Positions 50,449-60,159 of a stretch of 64,000 nt of DNA are shown piece by piece. The stretch is from GCA-2690565 sp002457235 (GTDB lineage Bacteria > Verrucomicrobiota > Verrucomicrobiia > Opitutales > Coraliomargaritaceae). Location: assembly GCA_045565695.1 (NCBI GenBank), contig JBJLEZ010000001.1:310001-374000 (forward strand), in the 5' to 3' direction. The notes under the pieces are model-generated. The model was not told the DNA's origin. It worked only from the letters and a program-made list of their open reading frames with translations, and did not search any database. Positions within the stretch are counted from its first letter, which is position 1. Every line of letters starts with the position of its first letter. The position numbers and the translations under genes are program-made.

Positions 50449-53304
50449 ATGTTTAAAGTAGGTCAACGATGGGTCAGCGAAAATGAACCTGAATTAGGTT
50501 TAGGCTTAGTTGAAGAAGTGAATAAGTTTCAAGTGCATTTGTCCTTTCCAGTTGCCGAGGAAACTCGAATATTTGCTTCAGAAAATCCTCCTTTAAAACG
50601 AGTGGTTTATAAAGAAGGTGATACGATCAGCTCTAGGAATGGAGTTAGCTTTCAAGTAGAACGTGTCGAGGAAGAAGGTCAGCTTTTTATTTATCACAGT
50701 GGCGAACAAATGATTGCCGAATCGGATTTGGCAGAGAGTTCAAATTTTAGCAATCCGGAAGAACGGATTCTTCAAGGACAAGTCGATAGCAAGGAAGCCT
50801 TCGCTTTAAGGTATCAAACAATTGAAGCTTACAGTGAGGTACGTCGCTCGCCTGCAACTGGTTTTTTAGGAGGTCGTATCGATTTAATTCCCCATCAACT
50901 ATTTATTGCTAACGAGGTATCGGCTCGTTTTTGTCCGAGGGTATTATTGGCGGATGAAGTGGGTTTAGGGAAGACAATTGAAGCGTGTTTAGTTTTACAT
51001 CGCTTACAATTAACTGGACGAGCGTCACGAATTTTAATCATTGTTCCTGAGTCTTTAGTGCATCAATGGTTTGTTGAGCTTTATCGCAGATTCAATCATT
51101 GGTTCACGATCATGGATAAGGATCGCTGTGCAGCTGCGGCAATGCAAAATGATTCCCAAAATCCTTTTTTGGAGGAGCAGTTGGTATTATGCAGTGTTGA
51201 AACCTTAACTCAGGATGTACGTTGGGCTGAAGCAATTACGTCCGTGGATTGGGATTTATTAGTTGTGGATGAAGCCCACCATTACGAATGGTCCCCAGAA
51301 ACAGTCAGTGCGGAATATGCAATAATCGAACGATTATCTAAGCGATGTGATGGATTGATTTTACTGACAGCAACACCTGAGCAGATGGGCATTGAAGGTC
51401 ATTTTGCTCGCCTGCGTTTATTAGATGCAAATCGCTATCCTAATTTAGAGGACTTTATTGAGGAGCACTTACATTATAATGAAGTGGCAAAAGTTGCCGA
51501 TTGGGTGTTTCAAAGAAAGGCTTTGACCGTGAAGGCAAAGAAACTATTGCGGGACTTACTAATAGAGATGGATGCAAATGCCTTTGATGAATTATTGGAG
51601 GATCGAGATAAGTTATTAGAAGCCTTAGTGGACCGGCATGGTACGGGGCGAGTAATTTTTCGAAACACACGAAAGGCATTAAAAGGGTTTCCCAAACGAA
51701 AAGTGATCCCACATAAACTTGAATCGAGTGAACGTTTGTCGAAAGAGGAACAGGTGACTCGTTTACGAGAAGAATTTAAAAAAGAGTTTGGCGTGGAGAC
51801 GAATGGAGTAGAATCTACAGAGAGTTATAAATATTCCTTTAAGCAGGATAGGCGTATCCAATGGCTTGCTGAATTCCTTAAAGGTTTAAAGGGCGAGAAA
51901 GTACTGTTGATTTGTCGCACAAAAGAAAAAGTCGAAGCTTTGCAGTCGAGTCTTTTGGAAGTTTTAAATGTAGATTCGGCGCTATTTCATGAAAATTTGA
52001 GTTTGATACAGCGGGATCGAAATGCGGCTTATTTTGCGGACAAGGAGGGAGCACAGATTTTGTTATGTTCTGAAATAGGAAGTGAAGGACGAAATTTTCA
52101 GTTTGCCCATCACTTGGTATTATTTGATTTGCCGTTGAATCCAGAATTGCTGGAGCAGAGGATCGGTCGATTGGATCGCATTGGCCAGACTAGAACAATT
52201 CAAATACATGTGCCTTATTTTAAAGAAAGCTGGACAGAGCTTTTATTTGATTGGCATCACAAAGCTTTAAATGGGATGGAGAATTCTTTGAAAGGGGGGC
52301 ATTTATATTTTGAAGCATATAAGGAACAATTATTAGCCTTTGGTGAGGAGTGGATGGTAGGTTCTTTATTTCCGAAAAAAGCATTGGAGAGATTTTTAAA
52401 GGAATCTGGAGAGCACTGTAAAGAGACGGAAAAATCTCTAGGGGAGGGTCAAGATCGCTTGGTGGCAATTAATTCAAATCGTCCAAATAAAGCGAAAGGG
52501 TTGGTCGACTTAATAAGTGAGATAGATAAGGATTCAAGATTGGAATCTTTGATGCAGCAGTTGTTTGATTTTTTTGGTGTTACGGTGGAGCGACTAGAAT
52601 CACAAAAATATTTTATTAAGCCAGAGCATTTATATACCGAATCTTTTCCCAATTTGCCGGAAGAGGGTATGACGTTGAGTTTTAATCGTGGGACTGCTTT
52701 GAGTCGGGAAGATATGACTTTTCTAACTTGGGATCACCCAATGGTACGTGGTGCTATGGATTTGATGGTGGGTGGAGAATTCGGTAATGCGGGGATCGTT
52801 CGATTTAATGAGTATGATGCAAAAGTACCCGCTTTATTTATCGAGTGTGTTTTTATTTTGGAAAGTGTAGCACCATTGAAGTTGCACGTGGATCGCTTCC
52901 TTCCTCCTTTACCCTTAAGAGTGCTTGTGGATATTTCTGAAAAAAATATATCAGAGCAGTTATCTATGGTAGAGCTACAATCTAAAGTGGTTAATGAAGC
53001 TGCTTTCCATATGAAGGAGAGTCCTGAATTGCTAAGATCTCTATTTCCAAAATTATTGGAGTCGGCGATGTCCTATGCAGAAAAGGGACGTGAAAAAGAA
53101 ATTGGATTGGCTTCAAGTATCGCCAAGGAAGCTTTAGGCAAAGAATATGAGCGACTTGTTGAACTTAAAAAAGTGAATCCAAATATATCAGATAGAGAGT
53201 TGGAAATCGCTGAAGAAGAATTGCGCGATGTACTCAAATACATTGATCAGGCAGGGTTACGCTTAGATGCGGTCCGTTTGGTTTTAAATCAGCCAAGTCG
53301 CTAA
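50449..53304 (+). CDS. rapA: RapA-like SNF2 ATPase associated with RNA polymerase
   Basis: Swi2/Snf2 translocase of 951 residues that recycles stalled RNA polymerase. The start at 50449 (MFKVGQRWVSENEPELGLG) aligns with the RapA N-terminal Tudor-like domain. A GTG at 50422 would add nine residues. The motor shows Walker A LLADEVGLGKTIEACLVL, DEAHH, LLTATPEQMGIEGHFARL and LLEQRIGRLDRIGQT. The RapA-specific C-terminal region includes LDWDHP-like LTWDHPMVRGAMDLMVGGEFGNA. Divergent from purE and convergent with the KamA gene. Confidence 0.94.
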   Translation: MFKVGQRWVSENEPELGLGLVEEVNKFQVHLSFPVAEETRIFASENPPLKRVVYKEGDTISSRNGVSFQVERVEEEGQLFIYHSGEQMIAESDLAESSNFSNPEERILQGQVDSKEAFALRYQTIEAYSEVRRSPATGFLGGRIDLIPHQLFIANEVSARFCPRVLLADEVGLGKTIEACLVLHRLQLTGRASRILIIVPESLVHQWFVELYRRFNHWFTIMDKDRCAAAAMQNDSQNPFLEEQLVLCSVETLTQDVRWAEAITSVDWDLLVVDEAHHYEWSPETVSAEYAIIERLSKRCDGLILLTATPEQMGIEGHFARLRLLDANRYPNLEDFIEEHLHYNEVAKVADWVFQRKALTVKAKKLLRDLLIEMDANAFDELLEDRDKLLEALVDRHGTGRVIFRNTRKALKGFPKRKVIPHKLESSERLSKEEQVTRLREEFKKEFGVETNGVESTESYKYSFKQDRRIQWLAEFLKGLKGEKVLLICRTKEKVEALQSSLLEVLNVDSALFHENLSLIQRDRNAAYFADKEGAQILLCSEIGSEGRNFQFAHHLVLFDLPLNPELLEQRIGRLDRIGQTRTIQIHVPYFKESWTELLFDWHHKALNGMENSLKGGHLYFEAYKEQLLAFGEEWMVGSLFPKKALERFLKESGEHCKETEKSLGEGQDRLVAINSNRPNKAKGLVDLISEIDKDSRLESLMQQLFDFFGVTVERLESQKYFIKPEHLYTESFPNLPEEGMTLSFNRGTALSREDMTFLTWDHPMVRGAMDLMVGGEFGNAGIVRFNEYDAKVPALFIECVFILESVAPLKLHVDRFLPPLPLRVLVDISEKNISEQLSMVELQSKVVNEAAFHMKESPELLRSLFPKLLESAMSYAEKGREKEIGLASSIAKEALGKEYERLVELKKVNPNISDRELEIAEEELRDVLKYIDQAGLRLDAVRLVLNQPSR

Positions 53305-53315
53305 TATTTTTGTGA

Positions 53316-54500
53316 TTAGGTAAGCATAGGCTCAATGACATCAGGGTATTGAGCACTATTGGCTGAAGCTTTCTGATTGAGAGGATATTCGTATATTTTC
53401 CCTTCATAATTTTTCATGATAATAGCGTCTTCGGTGATGGATTGAATATAGTTTGGGTTGATGGGAATTTTGCCTCCGCCTCCTGGGGCATCGATTACAA
53501 ATTGTGGAATAGCATAGCCAGTAGTATGGCCTCTAAGTGATTGAATTAAAGCAATTCCCTCTCGTGGGTCTGTTCGTAGGTGAGCACTACCATTGATTAA
53601 ATCACATTGATAGAGGTAGTATGGGCGAACTCGCATCATAAGTAATTTATGAATAAGTGTTCGCATGATATCGGCCTGATTATTGATTCCTTTGAGTAAT
53701 ACAGACTGATTGCCAATAGGAACTCCGGCAAAAGCCAATTGTTCACAGGCATTTTTTAAATCGTTTGTGCATTCATTTGGGTGATTAGTATGAATGCTGA
53801 GCCAGATCGGGCCATGCTTTTTAAATATCTCACAGAGTTCGGGGTCGATTCTTTGCGGAAGGAAGACAGGAATTCTTGAACCGATACGAATAAATTGAAC
53901 ATGCTTAATGGCTTTTAATTCTCCAAGAAGTTTATCTAGTTTATTGTTGGATAATAACAATGGGTCACCACCACTGAGAAGCACATCACGAATCTGTGGA
54001 TTCTTGCGAATATAGTCGAGACCCGCATCGTATTTTGGGTGAAAGTTATAATCTTGGGCATTAGAAACAAGGCGACTACGTGTGCAATAGCGACAATAGG
54101 CTGCACATCGGTCAGTGACTAAGAATAAAACTCTATCAGGGTAACGATGGACGATGCCTTCCACGGGAGAACTGTCTTCTTCTCCAACAGGGTCAAGAAG
54201 CTCGCCTTGATGGGTGATGGTTTCTTCAACTCGAGGAATAACTTGAAGCCGAATCGGATCCTTTGGGTCAGCCCGGTTGATCAAATTAAAGAAATAGGGT
54301 GTGATTGCTAGAGAGAGTTTCTTATTAGCTAATAGGCATCCTTCTCGCTCTTCTGGGCTTAATTCCAGTAGTGGCTCTAATTGTTCTAATGAGGTGATTC
54401 GGTTTTTTAATTGCCATTTCCAATTATTCCAATCCTCGTCAGGGACTTTTGACCAAGGATCTTGTTTATTAGTTCGTTCAAAAAACTCAGATGTGTGCAT
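53316..54500 (-). CDS. kamA: KamA-family radical SAM enzyme (lysine 2,3-aminomutase family)
   Basis: PLP-dependent radical-SAM aminomutase of 394 residues. The CxxxCxxC cluster motif is CAAYCRYCTRSRLVSN, and the N-terminus has the family pattern VPDEDWNNWKWQLKNRITSLEQL. DVLLSGGDPLLLSNNKLDKLL and FVIDAPGGGGKIPINPNY (region near the PLP lysine) are also present. Lysine 2,3-aminomutase making beta-lysine is the simplest reading. ablB, efp and epmA are not neighbours, so an EF-P or osmolyte role cannot be decided. Confidence 0.88.
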   Translation of the reverse strand: MHTSEFFERTNKQDPWSKVPDEDWNNWKWQLKNRITSLEQLEPLLELSPEEREGCLLANKKLSLAITPYFFNLINRADPKDPIRLQVIPRVEETITHQGELLDPVGEEDSSPVEGIVHRYPDRVLFLVTDRCAAYCRYCTRSRLVSNAQDYNFHPKYDAGLDYIRKNPQIRDVLLSGGDPLLLSNNKLDKLLGELKAIKHVQFIRIGSRIPVFLPQRIDPELCEIFKKHGPIWLSIHTNHPNECTNDLKNACEQLAFAGVPIGNQSVLLKGINNQADIMRTLIHKLLMMRVRPYYLYQCDLINGSAHLRTDPREGIALIQSLRGHTTGYAIPQFVIDAPGGGGKIPINPNYIQSITEDAIIMKNYEGKIYEYPLNQKASANSAQYPDVIEPMLT

Positions 54501-54630
54501 AGTTCGAGTAAATAAATAATCTATACTAGAAATTCTTAGAAATTCAATGGATAAAAAAAGAATAAATTCAAAAGACGCATAATTTAATTTGCATGAATTA
54601 ATATTTTTATTTTCAGTATCGTATTAAATA

Positions 54631-55791
54631 ATGGTAACTAATAATATTTCAGGTGTGATAGCTTTTGAGGACGGTACAGTTTACCGAGGAAAAGGCTTTG
54701 GAGCGATTGCTACTTCAGTAGGTGAATGTTGTTTTAATACTAGCTTAACTGGATATCAGGAAATTATTACAGATCCTTCATATTTTTCCCAAATTGTCAC
54801 TATGACAGCTGTTCAGGTTGGGAATTATGGGATCAATGAAGACGATGTAGAATCAGACGGACCCAAAGTTAAAGGTTTTGTTGTTCGAGAATTAAGTCCA
54901 GTAGTCAGCAATTGGAGAGCGACTACGTCATTAGAATCTTACCTAACACAGGCCTCTATACCAGGGATTGAAGGGATTGATACTCGGGCGATTGCTAAGA
55001 AGCTAAGAGTGAGCGGCGCACTGAATGCGTGTATTTCCACAGAAGATATAAGTGATGCACAAGCAGTTGAAATGGCGAAAAACTTTGGTGGTTTGATTGG
55101 GGTTGATTTTGTAAAAGAAGTGACAGCAAAATCTGAATACAATTGGGACCCAGAGCACAAGGAGTCCAAGTGTTTCACAGTAACTGGTACTGATCTAGTG
55201 ATGAACCACCTTTCTAGAGATAAACGTTTCACCGTTGCTGCACTTGATTTCGGGGCAAAATATTCAATTTATCGTAAACTACAAAGACATGGTTTTGATG
55301 TGCGGGTGTTCCCGGCAAACACTCCAGCTGAAGCCATTGAAGAATTTAGTCCTGATGGCGTCTTTTTATCGAACGGGCCAGGTGATCCAGCCGCCGTCGA
55401 TTATGCGCATAAGACAGTGAGTACTCTGATTGAAAAATACCCAACTTTTGGTATTTGTTTGGGTCACCAGATCATTACACATGCACTAGGGGCCGAAACA
55501 TTTAAATTGAAATTTGGACATCGTGGAGGGAATCAACCTGTGAAAAATTTAGAAACGGATCGTGTATCGATTACATCTCAAAATCATGGGTTTGCTTCAA
55601 CTAAAGAGCAGTTAGAAAATCGAGGGGCAATCGTCACGGAAATTAATTTGAATGATGAAACAGTTGAGGGCTTACGCCTCAAAGACCGTCCAGTATTTTC
55701 GGTGCAATACCATCCAGAGGCAGCACCAGGTCCTAATGACGCGGATCCTCTATTTACTGAATTTTACAATTTAGTTGCAAATAACGCATAA
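54631..55791 (+). CDS. carA: Carbamoyl-phosphate synthase small (glutaminase) subunit
   Basis: Glutamine amidotransferase subunit feeding ammonia to CarB for arginine and pyrimidine synthesis, 386 residues. The N-terminal domain opens with GVIAFEDGTVYRGKGFGA and contains FNTSLTGYQEIITDPSY. The class I amidotransferase domain has LSNGPGDPAAVDYA, the nucleophile Cys in FGICLGHQIITHALGA, and the catalytic His-Glu in VQYHPEAAPGPNDA. carB does not follow; folC is convergent. No pyrimidine attenuator was recognised in the 130-bp leader, which is AT-rich. Confidence 0.96.
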   Translation: MVTNNISGVIAFEDGTVYRGKGFGAIATSVGECCFNTSLTGYQEIITDPSYFSQIVTMTAVQVGNYGINEDDVESDGPKVKGFVVRELSPVVSNWRATTSLESYLTQASIPGIEGIDTRAIAKKLRVSGALNACISTEDISDAQAVEMAKNFGGLIGVDFVKEVTAKSEYNWDPEHKESKCFTVTGTDLVMNHLSRDKRFTVAALDFGAKYSIYRKLQRHGFDVRVFPANTPAEAIEEFSPDGVFLSNGPGDPAAVDYAHKTVSTLIEKYPTFGICLGHQIITHALGAETFKLKFGHRGGNQPVKNLETDRVSITSQNHGFASTKEQLENRGAIVTEINLNDETVEGLRLKDRPVFSVQYHPEAAPGPNDADPLFTEFYNLVANNA

Positions 55792-55819
55792 GTGAAACCC
55801 TTACTGGGTCGCATATTTG

Positions 55820-57082
55820 TTAGATTAAATCTTGTCCAATTGGATCCTTGCTCTGTCCTTCTAAAATAGTGAGCACTTCGGCAATTAGGTAAATTGAGCC
55901 AGTGATAAGAATAGTATCAGTTACACCACCGATATGGCAGGAGTCTTTTGAAAAGAGTTGTTCTAGTTGACTGGCGATAGTTCGGGTTGATTGCGACTTA
56001 GGAATCATTGAAGCAAGTGTTTCAGCGGTGCAGCTTCTCGGTTGTTTGGGTTCAACAAGGTAGAGTGTGTGGGCGTATTGACTGAGTAGAGGCATGATGT
56101 CCTGTGCACGTTCTTTTCCAAGTATCCCTGTAATTATAATCGGCTTTTTCCCTGATTCAGCTGTAAGTTGGCGAAGGTTTTCCTCAAGTTGTAAACAAGC
56201 TTCAGCGTTGTGAGTGGAATCAAGGATGATTGTCTGATTCTTTAATTTTAATTTTTGCCAACGTCCCTTCCATTCCACTTGGTTTAGGGCATGGGTATGT
56301 TTTATAGGAAAACGCTGAGCAAGAATTTCTGTCGCGTAGCTAGCTAGAGCTGCATTTTGTTTTTGATATGTTCCATCGAGATTTGTTTTCGGCAATGGAT
56401 GTGTCTTTAGATAGTTTTCTAACGTGTAGTACTCGGCCTTCAAGTCGTGTGCTTTTTCCTTTATAATCGCTTTAGAAATATCTGGTAGATTGCCAATAAG
56501 GACTGGGGTGTCTGGCTTAATAATTCCTGCTTTTTCTCGAGTGATAGCCTCTATTGTATCTCCTAGGATGTCGGTATGATCTTTCCCTATACTGGTAATG
56601 ATACTCAGTTCAGGGCTTAAAATATTTGTGGCATCCAAACGTCCACCTAGGCCTGTTTCAATGATGGCGATATCTACACCTTCCTCTGCAAAATGTTTCA
56701 AAGCAATAGCAGCTATGAATTCAAAAAAGGACGGGTAATTTTCTGGGTCAAATTGTTCATTGCATTGAGTACTTAATGCAATGGCAGAAGCGGAAAGGTC
56801 TTTATCGCTGATGGGAATACGATTAATCTGAATACGTTCGTTGAGCTGAATCAAATGAGGTGATGTGAATAGGCCTGTTTTGTAGCCGTTGGAGCGGTAG
56901 ACAGACTCAAGCATCGCGCAAACCGACCCTTTGCCGTTTGTTCCAGCAACATGAATCGAGGGAAAAGTTCTTTCCGGGTTTTGAATCGCATTGGCAAATT
57001 GTTGCATGCGCTCTAAGCCATATTTAGAGCCTCTATTTCTCAGAGAATAGAGGAACTCAGTGACTTTGTTTAGGTCGTGCAT
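55820..57082 (-). CDS. folC: Folylpolyglutamate/dihydrofolate synthase
   Basis: Mur-ligase-type enzyme adding glutamate to folates, 420 residues. The P-loop is VAGTNGKGSVCAMLESVYR, followed by GLFTSPHLIQLNERIQIN. EGVDIAIIETGLGGRLDATNIL and SIITSIGKDHTDILGDT are typical. TIILDSTHNAEACLQLEENL marks the C-terminal domain. I chose the ATG at 57082; a GTG at 57091 adds three residues. It is last in the truA-comF-accD-folC leftward group, 17 bp after accD. Confidence 0.95.
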   Translation of the reverse strand: MHDLNKVTEFLYSLRNRGSKYGLERMQQFANAIQNPERTFPSIHVAGTNGKGSVCAMLESVYRSNGYKTGLFTSPHLIQLNERIQINRIPISDKDLSASAIALSTQCNEQFDPENYPSFFEFIAAIALKHFAEEGVDIAIIETGLGGRLDATNILSPELSIITSIGKDHTDILGDTIEAITREKAGIIKPDTPVLIGNLPDISKAIIKEKAHDLKAEYYTLENYLKTHPLPKTNLDGTYQKQNAALASYATEILAQRFPIKHTHALNQVEWKGRWQKLKLKNQTIILDSTHNAEACLQLEENLRQLTAESGKKPIIITGILGKERAQDIMPLLSQYAHTLYLVEPKQPRSCTAETLASMIPKSQSTRTIASQLEQLFSKDSCHIGGVTDTILITGSIYLIAEVLTILEGQSKDPIGQDLI

Positions 57083-57099
57083 GTCAGGCACTGGAAAAG

Positions 57100-57951
57100 T
57101 TAGGATGCTTTATTTGTCCCAAAAGCTGTGAGCAATCGACCGACTGTATCACGCATTTTGTGGCGATGCACAATTTTATCAATAAGACCGTGTTCAAGTA
57201 AGAATTCAGAAGTCTGGAATCCTTTAGGTAAGTCTTGTTGTGTGGTCTCTTTGATGACACGAGGACCAGCAAACCCAATTAAGGCTTCAGGTTCTGCAAG
57301 AATAACATCACCCAGTGAGGCATAACTTGCCATGACACCAGCCATTGTCGGATTGGTTAAAATTGAAATAAAGGGAACTTTTAGTTCGGATAATTTTGCT
57401 AGAGCGGCACTTGTTTTAGCTAATTGCATTAAGCTTAATATACCTTCTTGCATACGGGCACCCCCCGAAGCAGATATTATAATAACAGGATTTTTGTTTT
57501 TGCATCCATTTTCAATTGCACGAGTGATTTTTTCACCAGCAGCAGAGCCTAAACTCGCTCCCATGAATCTAAAATCCATTACTGCAATATTGACGGGCAT
57601 CCCGTGGATGGTTCCTATTCCGCTGATTACGGTATCTGTTTCGTTGGTCTTCTTTTGATTTTGCTTAATCTTTTCTTTATAATTTGCCGTTGCAGTAAAC
57701 TTGAGAGGGTCGAGAGAGCGAATATTAGCATCCTGCTCTTGGAATGAATCTTCATCTAATAAGGATGCAATGCGAGCCCGTGCATCTAAAGGGAAGTGGT
57801 AATCACTATTGGGAACAACCATTAAATTTTCTTTCAAAACACGGTTGTAGATAATCTCATTTGTCTTCGGACATTTGGTCCAAACATCTTTAGGAATGTC
57901 TTTCTTTTTGATGGTAACGGTCGAGTACTGTGGTTTTCCAAAAATAGCCAT
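57100..57951 (-). CDS. accD: Acetyl-CoA carboxylase carboxyltransferase beta subunit, zinc ribbon degenerate
   Basis: Carboxyltransferase subunit for malonyl-CoA formation, 283 residues. The crotonase-fold core is well conserved: VAVMDFRFMGASLGSAAGEKI, ISASGGARMQEGILSLMQLAK and FAGPRVIKETTQQDLPKGFQ. The N-terminal zinc ribbon is not. Only the first of the four expected cysteines remains (C27, in TKCPKTNEIIYN), while Thr30, Val46 and Ser49 stand at the other three positions (MVVPNSDYHF). The surrounding sequence still aligns, so this is substitution rather than deletion. accA is not in the window. Confidence 0.95.
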   Translation of the reverse strand: MAIFGKPQYSTVTIKKKDIPKDVWTKCPKTNEIIYNRVLKENLMVVPNSDYHFPLDARARIASLLDEDSFQEQDANIRSLDPLKFTATANYKEKIKQNQKKTNETDTVISGIGTIHGMPVNIAVMDFRFMGASLGSAAGEKITRAIENGCKNKNPVIIISASGGARMQEGILSLMQLAKTSAALAKLSELKVPFISILTNPTMAGVMASYASLGDVILAEPEALIGFAGPRVIKETTQQDLPKGFQTSEFLLEHGLIDKIVHRHKMRDTVGRLLTAFGTNKAS

Positions 57952-57989
57952 GATTTAAATTTTTATCAGAGTTTTAATTAAAGCAACAT

Positions 57990-58757
57990 TTATCCGTGTC
58001 CCAGTGTGATAAGTTCTATTGTTTGTATGCCTGCTTTTTTTAAGACCTTTGCACATGCGTTTGCAGTAGAGCCTGTGGTAAATACATCATCAATTAAAAT
58101 ATATTTTTTCTCAAAATCGAGTTTAATATTTGCGGATAAGGCAAAAGCATTACGAATGTTTTGCTTGCGCTGCTCTCTAGATAAAGCGGTTTGAGATCGA
58201 GTGAATCGAGTTCGTATCAGTATGTTTTTAACCTGAATATTCGCATTAAGAGTCTTTTGTAATACTTGGGCGAATGCTTGGCTTTGGTTGAAGCCTCGCT
58301 CTCGAAACTTTGTAGGATGAAGGGGCACAGGCACTAAAATGGCATCTTGGCAAATTTTTTTCAAATGGGGGAGTTGTTGAATGATGGATTCTAAATCTTT
58401 CATTACATAAAGCCCATTGTTATATTTTAAGTTGTGGATTAATTGGCGACCGGTTTTTTTTGCTAGGCATAAGGTGTAGCCTCGTGAGTAACTCGGATTT
58501 AATTCTGCACAATGAGGGCAGTTTTTTGATAGAATTTTATCTGCTAGAAATGGGTAGCCACATCTTTTACAATTAGGAGGATGGGCGAGTATGAGAAATC
58601 CTGAACAGTTTTTACAAATGTACAAATAAGGAGAGTCCTCTACAGGGCCACTACACTGAATACAGCTTCTCGGGAAGAAGATGTCCTGAACAGCTTTTAG
58701 GGTTGAACGAGCTGTATGGGGCTTATTTGTAAAAGATTTTTTTAAGAGATAGTCCAC
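57990..58757 (-). CDS. comF: ComF-family phosphoribosyltransferase-like protein
   Basis: A 255-residue protein with an N-terminal zinc-finger region and a C-terminal PRT fold. CxxC pairs are in CIQCSGP, CKNCSG, CKRCGYP and CPHCAEL. The PRPP-like motif is ILIDDVFTTGSTANACAKVL, and RGFNQSQAFAQ is typical of ComF/GntX. In competent bacteria ComF aids DNA uptake; in others the role is unclear. A GTG start overlaps the truA 3' end by 35 bp. No ATG alternative is present near it. Confidence 0.88.
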   Translation of the reverse strand: MDYLLKKSFTNKPHTARSTLKAVQDIFFPRSCIQCSGPVEDSPYLYICKNCSGFLILAHPPNCKRCGYPFLADKILSKNCPHCAELNPSYSRGYTLCLAKKTGRQLIHNLKYNNGLYVMKDLESIIQQLPHLKKICQDAILVPVPLHPTKFRERGFNQSQAFAQVLQKTLNANIQVKNILIRTRFTRSQTALSREQRKQNIRNAFALSANIKLDFEKKYILIDDVFTTGSTANACAKVLKKAGIQTIELITLGHG

Positions 58758-59463
58758 TGGCAGGAGCCGTTACAATTTTATTTGTCCGTTTTTTAGAGTG
58801 GAGGATATTGAGTACATCTTCTGGATTGAGCCGGTGTCTCCCGACTGCATAGAGGGTGCCGACTATACTTCGTACCATCTTATATAGAAATCCACTTCCA
58901 GTAATGGTGATGGTTATTTTGCGGCCATTTTGTTTAAGTTCTAATAAATGTATTTCTTTAACTGGATCAGGGTCTTTGTCTTTCGCATGAACAGCACTAA
59001 AGGCAGTGAAATCATGCTGTCCTACAAAATATTGACTGGCGACTTGCATCGACTGAAAGTCTATTGGTGTATCTCGGCAGGCCCACACAAAAGCTTCTTC
59101 ATTTGGGGGAGCCCGATCTAGATAAATTGTATAGACATAGCTTTTTTTAATAGCGGAAAAACGAGCATGAAAATTTTGTGAAACAGAGGTGATTTTCTCA
59201 ATTCGAATATCTTTATCCAATAAGGAATGAAGCGCGCGCTTTAATTTATCTGTAGAGTGCTCCCATTCGCCATCAAAATGAAAGCATTGTCCTAAGGCAT
59301 GAACACCAGCATCGGTTCGACTACATCCATGAATTCGAATCGCCTGATCAAAAATTGTGCTGAGCGCCAATTCAAGATGGTTTTGCACTCCGTTACCGGT
59401 GGGTTGAAATTGCCAGCCACCGAATTGAGTTCCTTTATAAGAGCATATGCATTTCCATCGCAT
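58723..59463 (-). CDS. truA: tRNA pseudouridine synthase A
   Basis: Pseudouridylates positions 38-40 in the anticodon arm, 246 residues. It begins RWKCICSYKGTQFGGWQFQP. The catalytic Asp is in HGCSRTDAGVHALGQ. SYVYTIYLDRAP, GQHDFTAFSA and the closing GSGFLYKMVRSIVGTLYAVGR motif are all present. It appears to be first in the truA-comF-accD-folC group and is divergent from ruvC. Confidence 0.95.
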   Translation of the reverse strand: MRWKCICSYKGTQFGGWQFQPTGNGVQNHLELALSTIFDQAIRIHGCSRTDAGVHALGQCFHFDGEWEHSTDKLKRALHSLLDKDIRIEKITSVSQNFHARFSAIKKSYVYTIYLDRAPPNEEAFVWACRDTPIDFQSMQVASQYFVGQHDFTAFSAVHAKDKDPDPVKEIHLLELKQNGRKITITITGSGFLYKMVRSIVGTLYAVGRHRLNPEDVLNILHSKKRTNKIVTAPASGLSLKKIFYK

Positions 59464-59555
59464 GAAATCATCTTTGTGATTTATTTAAACAGATGCAAGC
59501 CAGGTCCATATAAAAATTGTTTTTGTGTTAATAATATGCATGGTGTGATTTGTTT

Positions 59556-60146
59556 ATGGCAAAAAAATCGAATCGTAAACTTTGGGCAGATTATCTGGAA
59601 AAAAAAGCAAGCAATCCAAAGGCTGTTTCTAATGTTTTGAATGAATCATTTTTGGGTGAGCCATTCAGTGGAGTAGTCTTAGGAATAGATCCTAGTTTAC
59701 GTGGGGCAGGATTTGCAGTAATTCGCTATAAAAAAGGGGCAGCTGATTTATTGGACAGAGTGACTTTAAAATTATCAAACAAGTTTACCATGATGGAGTG
59801 CTTGGGGGAAATTGCAAAACAAGTAGAAAACTTGGTTACCTGTCACTCAATCGATCATGTTGCCGTCGAGCAAACGATCTATGTTCAAAATTTTCAAACG
59901 GCACAAATTATGGGAGCGGCAAAAGGGGCAGCTATTGCCCCTGTAGCAATGCGAGGGCTATCAGTTTACGAATATGCCCCGCTGAGAATCAAGCAAGCGA
60001 TTGTCGGGAATGGGCGAGCAAGTAAAGAACAGGTCGCAAAGATGGTAGGGCGATTTTTGAATGTTGATTTTGAGGATGCATATGATGAATCGGATGCATC
60101 TGCTGTTGCTTTGTGCCATGCATTTACTTGGAAAGCGAAACAATAA
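59556..60146 (+). CDS. ruvC: Holliday junction resolvase RuvC
   Basis: Structure-specific endonuclease resolving recombination junctions, 196 residues. The acidic active site is visible: Asp in VLGIDPSLRGAGFAVI, Glu in HVAVEQTIYVQN, and the Asp pair in YDESDASAVALCHA. NFQTAQIMGAAKGAAIA is also typical. About 40 extra residues (MAKKSNRKLWADYLEKKA onward) precede the core. The ATG at 59556 is preferred over an upstream TTG at 59550. ruvA and ruvB are not adjacent. Confidence 0.94.
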   Translation: MAKKSNRKLWADYLEKKASNPKAVSNVLNESFLGEPFSGVVLGIDPSLRGAGFAVIRYKKGAADLLDRVTLKLSNKFTMMECLGEIAKQVENLVTCHSIDHVAVEQTIYVQNFQTAQIMGAAKGAAIAPVAMRGLSVYEYAPLRIKQAIVGNGRASKEQVAKMVGRFLNVDFEDAYDESDASAVALCHAFTWKAKQ

Positions 60147-60159
60147 ACAATAGAAACAA

